A stretch of 64,000 nucleotides of DNA from Bolinopsis microptera (Eukaryota; Ctenophora; Tentaculata; Lobata; Bolinopsidae), in NCBI RefSeq assembly GCF_026151205.1, contig NC_087078.1, forward strand, positions 6,279,675 through 6,343,674, in the 5' to 3' direction. The notes under the pieces were generated by a model. That model was not told where the DNA came from. It worked only from the letters and a program-made list of their open reading frames with translations, and made no database searches. Shown here piece after piece: positions 32,283 through 43,110 of this stretch (positions are counted from its first letter, which is position 1; every line of letters begins with the position of its first letter). The position numbers were made by a program, and so were the translations under genes.

Positions 32283-32408
32283 ATGCCCAAAGCAGTGATA
32301 ACAGTGCCAGCCTACTTTGACGACATCTGGAGCCGGGCAACAAAAGACATCACCAAGATGGTGGGGATAAAAGTGGTACTAGAACTTATAAACGAACCTA
32401 CATCGGCA
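32283..32408 (+). pseudogene. HSP70 ATPase-domain fragment
   Basis: Directly after TTTCCAG the frame reads [20 protein letters not shown] then [20 protein letters not shown]. This corresponds to the conserved HSP70 stretch [10 protein letters not shown]-[ND]-x-x-x-R-x-ATK-D...G-[LI]-x-V...INEPT in the nucleotide-binding domain. Some near-invariant positions are changed (NDSQRQ is DDIWSR). Forty-odd codons later the frame runs straight into a copy of repeat family B at 32408, which destroys it. It is a captured or decayed exon rather than a working chaperone gene. Confidence 0.8.
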
Positions 32409-32545
32409 GATTGCAATGATTCGGAAAGAGTAGGATACCCCGATAATTGTGATTTAGAAAACAGAAGTTCCGGCATATCTTATCACATCGGAGTTGTTTA
32501 GAAAAATAATGTAATTTTATGAAAGTTTCACGATATAAATGTTTG
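32408..32545 (+). repeat. Repeat family B, copy 4, inserted in the HSP70 fragment
   Basis: GATTGCAATGATTCGGAAAG AGTAGGATACCCCGATAATTGTGA with an internal deletion relative to 29578 and 32999. Confidence 0.8.
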
Positions 32546-32745
32546 TATCTTATAACATTATAATTGAGTCGAACATCAGAATCAAGTACCAAATATTACC
32601 TAAGAATTCCCCATTCCACTGCACTAACAGCAAATGATGTGGTAGTTAACAGAGCCTTGTCTAAAAAACATATGAAGGAACAGGCTAGGGTATCTTACGC
32701 TGGAAAGAAGAAGTATGAAAGGTAACGTTATGATTTTCTGGAAAT

Positions 32746-32865
32746 GTTTAAATTTCAATAGCGGACCCATGGACAGCGGCTTTTGCATGGGATGTTGGAA
32801 CGGCTAATGAGCATCCCATGCCAAAGCTGCTGTCCATTGCATGGGTCCGCGATGGACATTTAAAC
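32746..32865. repeat. Long GC-rich perfect-type hairpin
   Basis: GTTTAAATTTC..GCGGACCCATG.. GACAGCGGCTTTTGCATGGGATG pairs with CATCCCATGCCAAAGCTGCTGTCC and CATGGGTCCGC..GACATTTAAAC around a loop of about 17 nt. The stem is about 48 bp with small bulges. It is more GC-rich than everything around it. Could be a foldback MITE or an RNA hairpin. Confidence 0.8.
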
Positions 32866-32998
32866 ATGTTCAGATCATTGATCAGTATAAGAGAATTTCT
32901 TTATAATTACAAACCCGGGTAGGTCGTATGCAGACAGTAGAACGGAGGACCATCGATACAGTGGGTTAACAATTGTCATACCCAAGCTATATGGAGTG

Positions 32999-33270
32999 AC
33001 AAGTCATATTGCAATGATCCGGAAAGAGTAGGATACCCCGATAATTGTGATAATTATTTAGGAAACAGAAGTTCCGGCATATCTTATCACATCGGAGTTG
33101 TTTAGAAGAATTATATAATTCGATAATACATATTTTTACGATATGAATACCTATTTTTGTTTCGATTTCATCAATATCAAAAGTATATCAAACACCAGAG
33201 CAGAGATAATCTAATAAAAGAAGAAATAAATATCCCACCACGGTGGAATTGTAAACATTTACACGGTGGA
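32999..33270 (+). repeat. Repeat family B, copy 5 (most complete)
   Basis: Contains both halves in order, from AAGTCATATTGCAATGATCCG to ACACCAGAGCAGAGATAATCTAATA and beyond to CACCACGGTGGAATTG. Use it as the family reference. Confidence 0.85.
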
Positions 33271-34646
33271 ACTGTGATATGTAGTAGTACTAATATTTTA
33301 ATATAGAACTAGAGGTAATTTATTGTGCTAGTTTTTATCTAATTCATGCGTGAATTAGATTACTGTTTTTCTGTTTTTTTAGTTACATATTATAGTTCTC
33401 CGCCAATTATTGAATATTAAGAATTATTGGTAGTAATATTAGAAAGTTCATTTAACCTCTTTTTAATTCTATTCAGATTTATTTAAATATTCTCTGTGAG
33501 ACACACTTCTCACCTTTATTAATTTATTGTTGAAATTTAGTCAGATGAATATGTTTAGACGAAAAAGGCCAGGGATCACAGGCGTGCAGGAAGTGCAACC
33601 TTAGAAACCCCCACTATGATAATAATTGTGCATCAAAGTAGATTAAGAAAGCCAGGAAAATAATTATGATTTTTCAATCTAAATTAATATCTATCTTGAT
33701 GACCTAACAAACACCTACAATGCTATACTAAATGAAAAATTATTCTAAATCACCCCTGAAAATAACAGATAAGTACCTGGACTTTACAAACAGCTTACTG
33801 CCCAATGGTATTGGTGAGCAGAGGTTATTGCAATGCTGATAATTACGTTGATGACATTATATCTTTAATATTAGGATATAGAACCAATTAGAGGTTGTTA
33901 GTAAATTATATAACACAGACTAGATGTTCGAGTGCGGTGCTAATGTGGAAATGATAAGGCAGGCTCCCGATGATCTGTCACAAGGGGGACCCAGTCAGTT
34001 ATTATTTTATATATAAAATTCCTGCTCTTTTGTAGTCTTTTAATAAGCAATTATAGCTAATAGATTCTCATAACCGATAACTAAATAGTAACATTTATAC
34101 CTCTTAACTAGATACCAGAATTCCCAACAGAGGAAAGATAATAATAAAATGATAAACTGTTTGGATAAGTCTAACAATCTACTTGTTTCATCAGTTACTT
34201 CTTTACGTATATATATATACTTGCAATGTCTAACAAGGAGATCTCTGAGTCTCTTGACTCTAGCTCCATTTATATCCCCCTGCCCTCCCAGGTCTAATTA
34301 TGATGTTATTGTAAGCACTGTTATTCATGATATCGAGACTGCCACTAATGATCTAGAGAATGAACATACCGTAAGACATCAGACATGTAGCCATTATTGA
34401 CAACCATTGAAAAAAGGAGAAGTTTCTGTTAAAAAGCTCAATGATTTTCGTATAAACAGCCACTGCTCTTATCAGTTTTCAAGAAGATGGGACTCCTAAA
34501 AATCTCATAAATTGAACCTTTTGAGCTAATACAATTAATTAATTAATTACAATTTACTTGAACAAAAGGTGTAACATAATTTCAAAGAGACATGTATTAA
34601 AAAAGCAATTTCAACGAACAATTACATAAAAACAGATAAAGAATAC
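33271..34646. other. AT-rich region, no gene recognised
   Basis: Only short open stretches are present, e.g. KEISESLDSSSIYIPLPSQ near 34240 and IVSTVIHDIETATNDLENEH in the next frame to 34370, which could be a frameshifted retroelement gag piece. Confidence 0.35.
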
Positions 34647-34723
34647 CTCTGCTGTTGCATACAAAACCAGATTGCCTGTGCCACTGTCGCGGTCGATGAT
34701 GGCTTGTGCTTCTTCTTCAGCTC
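34647..34723 (-). CDS. Candidate 77-nt host exon on the minus strand
   Basis: On the minus strand, TTTCAG|GAGCTGAAG ... GCAGAG|GTATTC gives good acceptor and donor sites around 77 nt whose base composition is markedly less AT-rich than both flanks. One frame reads AEEEAQAIIDRDSGTGNLVL then YATAE; another (ELKKKHKPSS...) is also open. No family is recognised. If real, the rest of the gene lies in introns or outside the window. Confidence 0.35.
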
Positions 34724-35489
34724 CTGAAATGTTTCAAGTGAGAGTTGCATTTACTAAAATATCATCGTGCAGGAATCTCCTGTCTCACTTTAGTCTGCTA
34801 CACCCATCCCATTTTATTTTAATATAGCTGTAACTGAATTTAAACAATTTAATATTCTAATTCATGTACAAACAGCTTGAATTCCATCAATGGAAATCTC
34901 GATACTAACTGTATGTAATACTAACTGTATGTAATTGAAGGGTACTCACGCTAAAATTAAAAAAGTTCCAATCCGGATATACTGATATAGAAGGAGACAA
35001 AGTTCAAAATGTCTCAAGAAGAGCTGAATTATTCACAAAATCACAAAAAAGAGCTCTATATCAATTATATAGACTCAAGATACAACTTTGGCATCAAAGA
35101 TTCAGCTAACTAACTTACTTTGAAAGAAGGAAATTAAATAAATCATTATCATATATGCAATATGCATACATCATATTGTATGATCTACTCTCTGTCAGAG
35201 GAGATTGTAATATTAATTACATCATTGCCCTATTGACCTAGAGACGAAATAGTCCTAAACATCATTGCTGATTATAGATCATAGTTACAAGTGAAACCAA
35301 GTACCCAAAGGTCAGTGTGAGGACCATGACCAGTGCTCTTAAATACATCCGGTGTTTATAGAACTATATATTTAATAGGAATATGATTCATCCTTCAGCA
35401 CAGAGAAAAAGCTCCCTTTTTTATACATTATGATTACAGAGGATCTGATATTTAGATATATATTGCTGTGCTGTAAAAATTGACTTAAT

Positions 35490-35512
35490 ATTTATTTATT
35501 TATTTATTTATG
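35490..35512 (+). repeat. (TTTA)n microsatellite
   Basis: TATTTATTTATTTATTTATTTATG, just upstream of a LINE RT fragment. Confidence 0.9.
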
Positions 35513-35596
35513 TACAATGCTATACAGATGTGCAAAACGTTCAAACCTTTTGACCAGGTTCATGTGTTGGGCATTCAAATTGTGAATTGAGCTACG

Positions 35597-35880
35597 ACCA
35601 TTCAGCACTGGATGGTTGAGTATTGCAATTGCTTACAACTTAACCCAGGAAAAACTCAAATACTTGTTATCATGTGTTAAACCAGCTCAGCATAGGAGGA
35701 GTGCAGCTGTCAAATGATACGGTTATCAGGTTTGTCAATACAACAAAAAACCTTGGTGTGGGAAATGACCATCCCCTCACTTTCAAACCTAAAGTCATGT
35801 AAAAAACACTGCTTCAGATTCCTTAGAAATGCAATCAGAAGAACAGAGTAAGGCTAAGTGGCTGAATATCTTAGGCTGGT
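35597..35880 (+). pseudogene. LINE reverse-transcriptase C-terminal fragment
   Basis: Reads VEYCNCLQLNPGKTQILVI then, after a frame change, ISIGGVQLSNDTVIRFVNTT then KNLGV. This is the L-Q-[LI]-N-x-x-K-[TS]-[QE]...L..SI.GV.[LI]......V..LGV pattern following the YADD box in CR1/L2/Jockey-type LINEs. Stops and shifts throughout. Confidence 0.7.
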
Positions 35881-35954
35881 GACCAACGATGTGAGGATTG
35901 AGCACCTGTTACATTATTATGTTAAAAATATATTTTTACTGTAATATTTTATGT

Positions 35955-36240
35955 TTTAATAATTACTAATCTTTTATAATTCAGGTTTTATGGTGAAATC
36001 TCGCATGACCTATTGTATCCAGTGACATAACATAAAATCCTAAGTATGAAGTGTGCAAGCTGGAATGTTCGCTCCCTAAATAACAAAGTTGAGCATGTTA
36101 TGAACTTCTTAGAGGATAATAACATCTATCTTCTTTGTTACAGAAACATGGCTAACTGATGAGAACAACAACACCACTGCACAAATTAAAAACCATGGTT
36201 ATAAACTTTACCAAATGTATCACAACATTATGTAAGTTAG
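35955..36240 (+). pseudogene. LINE 5' region with endonuclease start
   Basis: The family C leader (ACTAATCTTTTATAATTCAGG ... ATCCAGTGA) is followed by MKCASWNVRSLNNKVEHVMN then FLEDNNIYLLC, and after a 1-nt shift TETWLTDENNNTTAQIKNHG then YKLYQM. N-x-R-S-L-x-x-K......L.........[TS]-E-T-W-L...........GY is the start of the AP-type endonuclease domain of LINEs. It stops where the 36240 MITE begins. Confidence 0.75.
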
Positions 36241-36356
36241 GGGTCGTTCACATATTACGTAATCAGCCGAGGGGGGTACGCGGGTGGGGGTTTCAAATGC
36301 TTATGGTTGATTATTGAATTGGGGGGGGGGGGGTTTTGGTTGTTGATTACGTAATA
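36240..36356. mobile_element. Harbinger-like MITE, right end truncated
   Basis: The left end GGGGTCGTTCACATATTACG TAATCAGCCGAGG is preceded by TTA. A G-run lies at 36321-36333. The right end keeps only GATTACGTAATA. Confidence 0.7.
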
Positions 36357-36653
36357 CAAATTTCGTTTAGTAAGTGCTTTGCAATTATTTCATTCATTAA
36401 TCCCTTGTGATAGCTTTCAATAAATAAATGGCTTAACATGAGAACATGTAATAGATAGTACGGGGGGGGGGGGGGTCAATTACTAGTAGTGAGACTACTT
36501 TACATCAGAGATACAGTCCACGTAAGCTACATAGTATATGATTGTGCTTATAATGATCGCCTCTCACACAGTGTACCAATATGGTATACATGGTACTTTC
36601 CTATCGGTGTTGCTGTGTTTCAAGTATCTTCTCCTTCACGACACTCATTGTTA

Positions 36654-36813
36654 GGGGTCGTTCACATATTACGTAATCAGCCGAGGGGGGGTTTTCAAAT
36701 GCTTACGGTTGAATATGGGGGGGGGGTTCGGTCTTGATTACGGTTGATTACGGAGGGGCGGGGGGGGGTAAAAATTGCCAAAATATTGATTACGTAATAT
36801 GTGAACGACCCCC
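36654..36813. mobile_element. Harbinger-like MITE
   Basis: TIR GGGGTCGTTCACATATTACG TAATC at the left and GATTACGTAATATGTGAACGACCCC(C) at the right, flanked by TTA on both sides (36651-36653, 36814-36816). Contains G-runs. Shares termini with 36240 and 41827. Confidence 0.85.
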
Positions 36814-36837
36814 TTACATTATTATATTATTTTAATA

Positions 36838-37092
36838 ATTACTAATCTTTTATAATTCAACAGGTTCTATGGTGAAATCTCGTATGACCTATTATATCCA
36901 GTGATATCTGTCAAATAATATTTATCAGAGCCGAGCATGTTATCACCTTTTGGAATAAGTTACCATCGTTTGTTAGAAATTCAATGTCTTTTATTGATTT
37001 TAAAATTAATCTAGAGGAATTTATTATACAGAGCTACCACCAAGATGTGGAGGATCGGGTATCCCAGATAGGATGGAATTGGCAGAGAGGAT
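36838..37092 (+). pseudogene. LINE fragment: leader plus C-terminal tail
   Basis: The family C leader (ACTAATCTTTTATAATTC ... ATATCCAGTGA) is here followed by RAEHVITFWNKLPSFVRNSM then SFIDFKINLEEF, the W-N-x-L-P-x-x-[VI]...S...FK..L..[FY] block at the C-terminus of many LINE ORF2 proteins. Leader and tail joined directly implies a large internal deletion. Confidence 0.65.
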
Positions 37093-37164
37093 AAATTCTC
37101 CTATAAAGCAACAAGAACTTAAAGGAAGCTATTCTTAATCAGAATATCAGGTGCTTGACTCAAC

Positions 37165-37681
37165 ACCACTGGCAAAATTTATGTTCCAACTAGCTACTGA
37201 GAAAGAGGAGAGAGCTTGGTTATCAGCACTATCATTAAAAAAGCATGGCCTGGATATCTGATGAATGAACAACTGATTGTTGGGACTGCAAGAATATACA
37301 CGTTTATTACAGATCAAGATGTGATTGTTGGGCCTGAACAAACGAACCCGTTTCTTACAGATTTGCGAGATCTTATAAAGTTCGAGGAACTTACCACATC
37401 ACATCGGGATCAGTTAGATTAAATTATAAGTAAAGGAATTGACAAAGTTTATTGATTGATATAGATTTAATATTTATAGTAGATTGATATCAAAGAAGAG
37501 AAAGGAGAGTTACACAGATGTTATCAACTACATCAGGACCAAGATATGCTTTGCTATGCTTAAAAGCATAGTGGTATCAGTTCATGGTGTGAGGAGTCAA
37601 GAAGAAAAGAAAGTAACAAAAACGGTTGCTGACACAGCATTTGGACTTATACCTAGTATGACCTCTTATGAGTGCCGTTAA
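37165..37681 (+). pseudogene. Retroelement ORF fragments (same family as 5790)
   Basis: 37165-37262 reads FQLATEKEERAWLSALSLKK then HGLDI, resembling A-x-E-K-G-x-S-x-WL-[TS]-x-LP[LI]..[HY]GF. 37484-37681 reads YTDVINYIRTKICFAMLKSI then VVSVHGVRS, resembling Y-S-x-x-[MV]-x-[WY]-[IL]-R-[CT]-[RK]-[LI]-x-F-[AS]-[LM]-[IL]-[RK]-[SA]...RG-x-RS. Both patterns are recalled from the C-terminal half of a common invertebrate retroelement protein. Intervening sequence is lost. Confidence 0.45.
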
Positions 37682-37689
37682 ATTATTAA

Positions 37690-38539
37690 CAGGAAAATTG
37701 TCTTAATTTTGGTTGATCAAATGTTTTATATCAGATGTTGATTTCTTAAAGATAGATGTATATTTTTGCTATTATTTCTATGAAAGGGGAGGTACAGATA
37801 AAGTACCAAACCTTATTGTGTATATTAAAAAAAAATATTTATAGTAACCACAGATCATATCAAAACACAAAACATTCACTTAACATCTGTGTGAGTTTCT
37901 AGAGTTGTAGAGTAGTTGTTATATAACCAATTTGCTTATTAACACCTTGTATCCCAAGCGTTTAAATTGGTGCTCTCGTTACCCTAATTCTCCCAAATAT
38001 CATTTATAAACAGTGGTAATTGTTGGGACTGCAAGAAATCTTCGTAAAACTTTTCCATCTGGAGTTATACTAATGGAATGGCCTACAAGTGGATGTTAAG
38101 AATTCTTATGGATGATGATTAATCACTCTACACACGAGACTTCTGTCACGTGAATTTTTAAACACGTTCTCTTAATGTGATTTAGCATGCTCGAATTCTT
38201 ATAATGTAAATAATTTTTTAAATATATTTTTTAAAAGGACTGCATAAAAAAGGAACTTTTTGTGATCATCATCACTGGAAAGTGTTTGATGAGGCGTTAA
38301 ATAGAATTGAAGGAGAAAAACACCCAAATTGACTCACAAATTGGTGGTTTTAAATTTGGGCTGGACCTCAAAAAATCATTTGAGTGGTGGCTCCAAAACA
38401 GTACTTTGCTCCAGTAGTAGGAGATATAGATCCTACAGTTTCATGTGGGTACCATGGGAACGTACTTTGGTGCGGTAAAAACGATCTCATATCAGGAAAC
38501 TTGAGAAAAAAATAGTGCTGACACAAAGAACAATATTTT
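37690..38539. other. AT-rich region, no gene recognised
   Basis: ATTGTTGGGACTGCAAGAA occurs at 38019 and also at 37277, suggesting it is part of the same decayed retroelement neighbourhood. Confidence 0.35.
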
Positions 38540-38765
38540 ATACCATTTGTTCGGAAAGTTAAGATTATTCAAGAGAACACGAAACATATAGTCCTATCAA
38601 CAACAGGTGGAATGGGAAGAGAAGCAAATACTTTTTTCAAAAAGTTAGCTGATAGAATGTCTAGAAAATCAGGACAAAGATACAGTGAGGCAATGACATT
38701 TAAAGAATAAGATTTGACTTGTTGAGAACAACAATTATAGCTCGTAGAGGATAAAGAGGGATAAA
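38540..38765 (+). pseudogene. Retroelement ORF C-terminal fragment, second copy
   Basis: Reads VRKVKIIQENTKHIVLSTTG then GMGREANTFFKKLADRMSRK and YSEAMTF, then after a frame change IRFDLLRTTIIARRG. S-T-T-G-G-M-G-x-E-A-x-x-F-[YF]-K-[RK]-LA....S.K.....Y[SD]..M......F.LLR..I...RG is the same C-terminal signature as in 37484-37681 but more complete. Confidence 0.5.
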
Positions 38766-39797
38766 AAGTAATTGCGTCTTTGAATTGCGTCTTTTTGATT
38801 TAATGAACTACTGTAGACTCCACATTATTATAGTATATGCCATTAATTTTGTTCCGATTTTAAACTATTCCATTTTGACGAGATGCTAAATTAATTAATT
38901 AATTTTTTGAGACTTTACTACATTTTTGATGAGAATTTTTGACATTTTCAAACTAACCATTGATATTCTCAGATTATGTGACTGATTAAATGCTGAAGAT
39001 AAAAGAAATATATTCATTTTGCTAAGATTATGTTTGCGTTTCATTGCTCAACAGCTGTTCGAAGGATCAAATTAAAGATAAAAAGTAATAGCGCTGTTAA
39101 AATATCAGAACTAGATATAAATTTAAAGCCAACAAATTGAACTGGCTACTTATACTACTTAAAGAGTTTCTATAAAATTTACTAAGATTTTTTATTGAAT
39201 TTCATATTGAATTTTTATATAGGGTCAATGCTATATTATGTGTATATTGTTTGAATTTCCTAGTCAAGACGATTAGTCAAGCGCTAAACCCCATACCTAC
39301 CAAAGCTAATTTGATTTTTAAATTATTTCAATCAATCGAATTGGAACAACGATGAGCTATGATATACCGTTCATCTTAAATTATTGGATCAATTTTATTA
39401 TATGATTAGATATTATAAACTTGGCACACAAAAATTATAATGCGGAGATTTGCTGGTTCTTTTATAATAAATGCGACATCTGATTCAAAGAATGCTTGCT
39501 AGAGGATAAAACAAATAAATATTATCAGGCTATACATGAAGCGTGAGTAATTGGGTCGAATGAGCCTAGTTCGGTAAAATTTAAAAAGGATTCGGAAAAT
39601 GCAATACGCCACTCAAGTTTTTGATATTGTCGTCAGTATATTGTCCATTATTTATTGTTTATAATCTGCGTTCTGATAGTTTCAACAATAGTGATTTCTA
39701 TAAAATATGCAGCTTCAACTTAAAACCTACTTGTATCGGCTCTTACTAATTCGCTCGCCCAAACCATGCCAACAGTGACAACTTTTGCGCGTCTCCT
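38766..39797. other. AT-rich region, no gene recognised
   Basis: Nothing supported. GCTATATTATGTGTATATTGTTTGAAT occurs at 39229 and again at 48918, a short dispersed repeat. Confidence 0.4.
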
Positions 39798-40260
39798 AAA
39801 TGCGCGTTAGTACGGTGTACGAGGAGGGCCACTAATAAAAAATATAGCACTTTCGAAAAAATATACATTTTTTAGTATGAAATATATAGAAAATATAGAA
39901 AATATAGAAAATATATAAAATATAGAAAATATAGAAAATATATAAAATATATAAAATATACAAAATATATAAAATATACAAAATATATAAAATATACAAA
40001 ATATATAAAATATACAAAATATATAAAATATACAAAATATATAAAATATATAAAATATATAAAATATACAAAATATATAAAATATACAAAATATATAAAA
40101 TATACAAAATATAGCATTTATAAAAAAACATACTTTTTTTAAAAACGTACATTTTTGTAAAACGTACATTTTTTGTAAAACGTATATTTTTTAGTGGCCC
40201 TCCTCGTACGACTCGTGTACGAAAAGGGCCACTAAAAACGTACGTGATACGCGCGCATTT
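39798..40260 (-). mobile_element. TATA-rich MITE with hairpin end, copy 1
   Basis: Bounded by AAATGCGCG (39798) and CGCGCATTT (to 40260). Next inside come GTGTACGAGGAGGGCCACTA at the left and, at the right, a double hairpin module AGTGGCCCTCCTCGTACGACTCGTGTACG..GGGCCACT. The middle is a run of AAAATATA(C/T)A units. The same element lies inverted at 46480-46961. The reading frames over it are repeat artefacts. Confidence 0.85.
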
Positions 40261-40517
40261 ATATAGGAAATGGCAAGCCCTAAATCGCAAAAAATCACTT
40301 TATTTTTATTGTGCGCATTGCCATAACTATTTACAGATTTGGTCAATTTGAAAACTGTTTTCATCACGTTGTTCCTTATGAACAAATAAAAGTTCGCATA
40401 TCAATTTCCACTAGGTTTGACTAATTTATGTGCCTCTAGACTCATCTAACCATGTTCCTCGTGCAAAATAGTCAAGAGTAGCCAAATAAATACAAATTTA
40501 GGGTAATTAACTAATTA

Positions 40518-41213
40518 AGGTTGGGCTTTGTGGCTACAGGGGCAATAAAGTTTGATGAGGGGTTCCGGGAAGTAGGCACCTTCAAAGTAGTACATGCCTT
40601 TGAAATAGAAACACCAATCCTAACCGGAAAGTTTGTGCTAAAGCACTTGAAAGCAGCAGAAAACATTCGAAATTGCATCGAGAATGTTTGCAAATCGAAC
40701 TATGATGAAATGACTCAGCGAACAGTGAAGATAGCAGCACTATGTAATCACTGGGTGGGGCGGTTTAACCAGTCGTTTCCTCCAGATACGGTACTGCAGC
40801 TGACTCTCGGTGCAATAGAATGTTGCTTGGGCCAGTCGTTCCAGACCCCAACACCAGAGTTCGCCAAGGGAATAACCTTCCCAATAATAATAGAAAGGTT
40901 TTTTGGAGGTAAAATCACGAAAACAATCAACAATGATGGCGAGATAATTTATCCAGGTACCCCCGAATCGGACCTCACAGAGGCCTTTGTGCACTTTGTG
41001 TGGCTCGATTCGGGGAAAACCGCCATGCCTTTGGATGTGCAGTTTTTCCGTGAAAAGAACAACCTGTTTATTACAGACACCGAGGTAGCCACGTATGGCA
41101 ACAGCACTTCATGGGAGTTCTGTGCAGGAAATTTGGGAGTCAATGCCATAAACAAGTTCTTGATCAAGCATGTCTGCAATGACATATGCACCGTTCTGGC
41201 ACTGGGCCTTTAA
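40518..41213 (+). CDS. Unidentified intronless 231-codon open frame
   Basis: The frame opens after a TAA at 40515 and runs to a TAA. There is no ATG until residue ~64 (DEMTQRTVKIAAL), so the start is by splicing (TTAAG|G at 40519 or CTACAG|GG at 40539), non-AUG, or lost. Composition is strikingly less AT-rich than the flanks and there is no internal stop. Notable segments: GAIKFDEGFREVGTFKVVHA, PDTVLQLTLGAIECCLGQSF, FVHFVWLDSGKTAMPLDVQF and SWEFCAGNLGVNAINKFLIK. It looks like a compact globular protein, with no transmembrane or low-complexity part. I do not recognise it. Retrocopied host gene, endogenised viral gene and transposon ORF are all possible. Confidence 0.55.
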   Translation, partial: RLGFVATGAIKFDEGFREVGTFKVVHAFEIETPILTGKFVLKHLKAAENIRNCIENVCKSNYDEMTQRTVKIAALCNHWVGRFNQSFPPDTVLQLTLGAIECCLGQSFQTPTPEFAKGITFPIIIERFFGGKITKTINNDGEIIYPGTPESDLTEAFVHFVWLDSGKTAMPLDVQFFREKNNLFITDTEVATYGNSTSWEFCAGNLGVNAINKFLIKHVCNDICTVLALGL

Positions 41214-41826
41214 CTGTTCCCACCTATCAGAAAACGTGTTACCAACTATCAGAAAGCGTGTTAAACGTAATTGAACTATTAAACGGTAAAATTTATAATC
41301 ATCATGTTGTTTGCTTGTATTGTTTGCTTGTATTTGGGGATCAGGGACTAACTGCATGACATATGCGGTAAGTTAGTGATATTTTCCTATTTTTTTGTCG
41401 AAACACCTACCACCCCCTATTTTACTCCCTGGGACTACCTTATTTTCACCTTCTATGTTTATATTTTGACACCCGCCCAAAAATCGTAGGCAAGCCCCCC
41501 CCCCCCCCCCCCCTCCGTAGAGTTAACACTTTTTCAGTTTCCATATATTATTTTATGGAGCTCTAGATGCTGCATAGGAAGGTGAAAAAGATTAAAATCC
41601 GGCTTTCCGTGCCGAAGATATCACCCATTAAAGTTTGAGGTTTTCCTCTCATTACATTGCGTGCGAAAACTTTGTTGGTTTCTCAGTATTGGGCTAAACT
41701 AAGGCAAGTGCAGGGCTTGTGGCTTGGCACAATTTTTCCTTGGGCAAATACCTAAAAAAGTGGTGCAGCGTTTTATTTTTAATGCTTTGTTTCTAAATTT
41801 ATAAGGTTAACAATGTTGAAAACTAA

Positions 41827-42257
41827 GGGGTCATTCACATATTACGTTATCATCCGAGGGGGGAGGGGTTGGCAAATGATTACGATTGATTACGGGGGAG
41901 GGGGGATTGGCCCACTGATTACGTAATCAATTTATCACAAAAATCGTCCTATTTACGGTCGATTACAGGATTGATTGACTATAATCATCTTATAAATGAG
42001 CACATTTGACTTGACAATCAAGCTCCCAGCTATTTTAATAGTCTTTCTATTGTTTATTTTCGTAAGAATAATCGAGAAATTCACTGAACTTTGAGTTCCC
42101 GGGGGGGGGGGGGGGGGGGATCGAGCCATGATTACGTTAATTTTCCTCACAGGGGGGGGTCTAAGCATAATAACATTTAACATTTAACATTTAACGGTTG
42201 ATTACAGAGGGGGTAAAAATGGTCAAAAAAGTGATTACGTAATATGTGAACGGCCCC
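41827..42257. mobile_element. Harbinger-like MITE inside the loop of a palindrome
   Basis: GGGGTCATTCACATATTACG at the left and CGTAATATGTGAACGGCCCC at the right, with TAA on both sides (41824-41826, 42258-42260). Contains a 20-bp G run at 42100-42119. Confidence 0.88.
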
Positions 42258-42749
42258 TAAGGAAATTCGCTACTTTTTGACATTGTTAAACTCATACTTT
42301 GAGAACCAAATCATTAAACATAAAACGCTGCACCACTTTGTTAGGTATTTGCCCAAGAAACAATTGTGCCAAGCCCTGCGCTTGCCTTGGTTTAGCCCAA
42401 TACTGAGAAACCTAAAAAGTTTTTGAGTGCAATGTAATTACAGGTAAACATCAAACCTTGGCACACAATATCTTCGGAACGGAAGGTGGGATTTGCATAA
42501 TTTTTCACTTACTTGTTTAGCATCCAGAGCTCTATAAAATATATAAAAACTGAAGAAAAAAAAGTTTTTACCCCACCCCTCCTCCCTCTGGCCTTAAATA
42601 AGGAAACTTACTGATTTGGACACCGGTCAGGGTTCATAAGAGAAATAAAGTAGGCACCCAAACTAGATATTAGTAAATTATTTTTGGAAAATCATCTCGA
42701 AGTGTTCATTGGTGGTCTGTACAACAATATTAATCGGATAATGCCGGAA

Positions 42750-43110
42750 CGATTGGGTAAGAACGTATGTTTGATCATGGTGAGTTCTCAATCGTGTCAA
42801 AGCGTAACACACCTTGTACAGGGGGGTTTTTAATATTGGTTCCCTTCTATATGGGCATGCATATTGCACAAATAACATACGCTGTGTTACCATCTGTCCC
42901 AGGTAGTTGCACTACCTGGGACAGATGGTAACACAGCGTATGTTATTTGTGCAATATGCATGCCCATATAAGGAGGGAACCAATATTAAAAACCACCCGG
43001 TATATAACTTGATAAAGCGGAAATCCCGCGAAATATCGTTCGAAATAAATATTCGTTTACTTTGTTACGCTTTGACACGATTGAGAACTCACCATGATCA
43101 AACATATGTA
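42750..43110. repeat. Long palindrome centred at about 42907
   Basis: The left arm (…GGTGAGTTCTCAATCGTGTC AAAGCGTAAC ... TGTTACCATCTGTCCCAGGTAG) is nearly perfectly complementary to the right arm after a 5-nt loop TTGCA. The right arm has an extra ~60 bp (43000-43060). Mirror-image ORFs on both strands come from it. Confidence 0.88.

Noticed and set aside
39832-40290. Long Phe/Ile/Tyr-rich ORFs over the TATA arrays (also 46396-46962, 11449-11823, 6712-6969)
   Set aside because: They follow from the AT repeat in several frames at once and have no protein-like composition.
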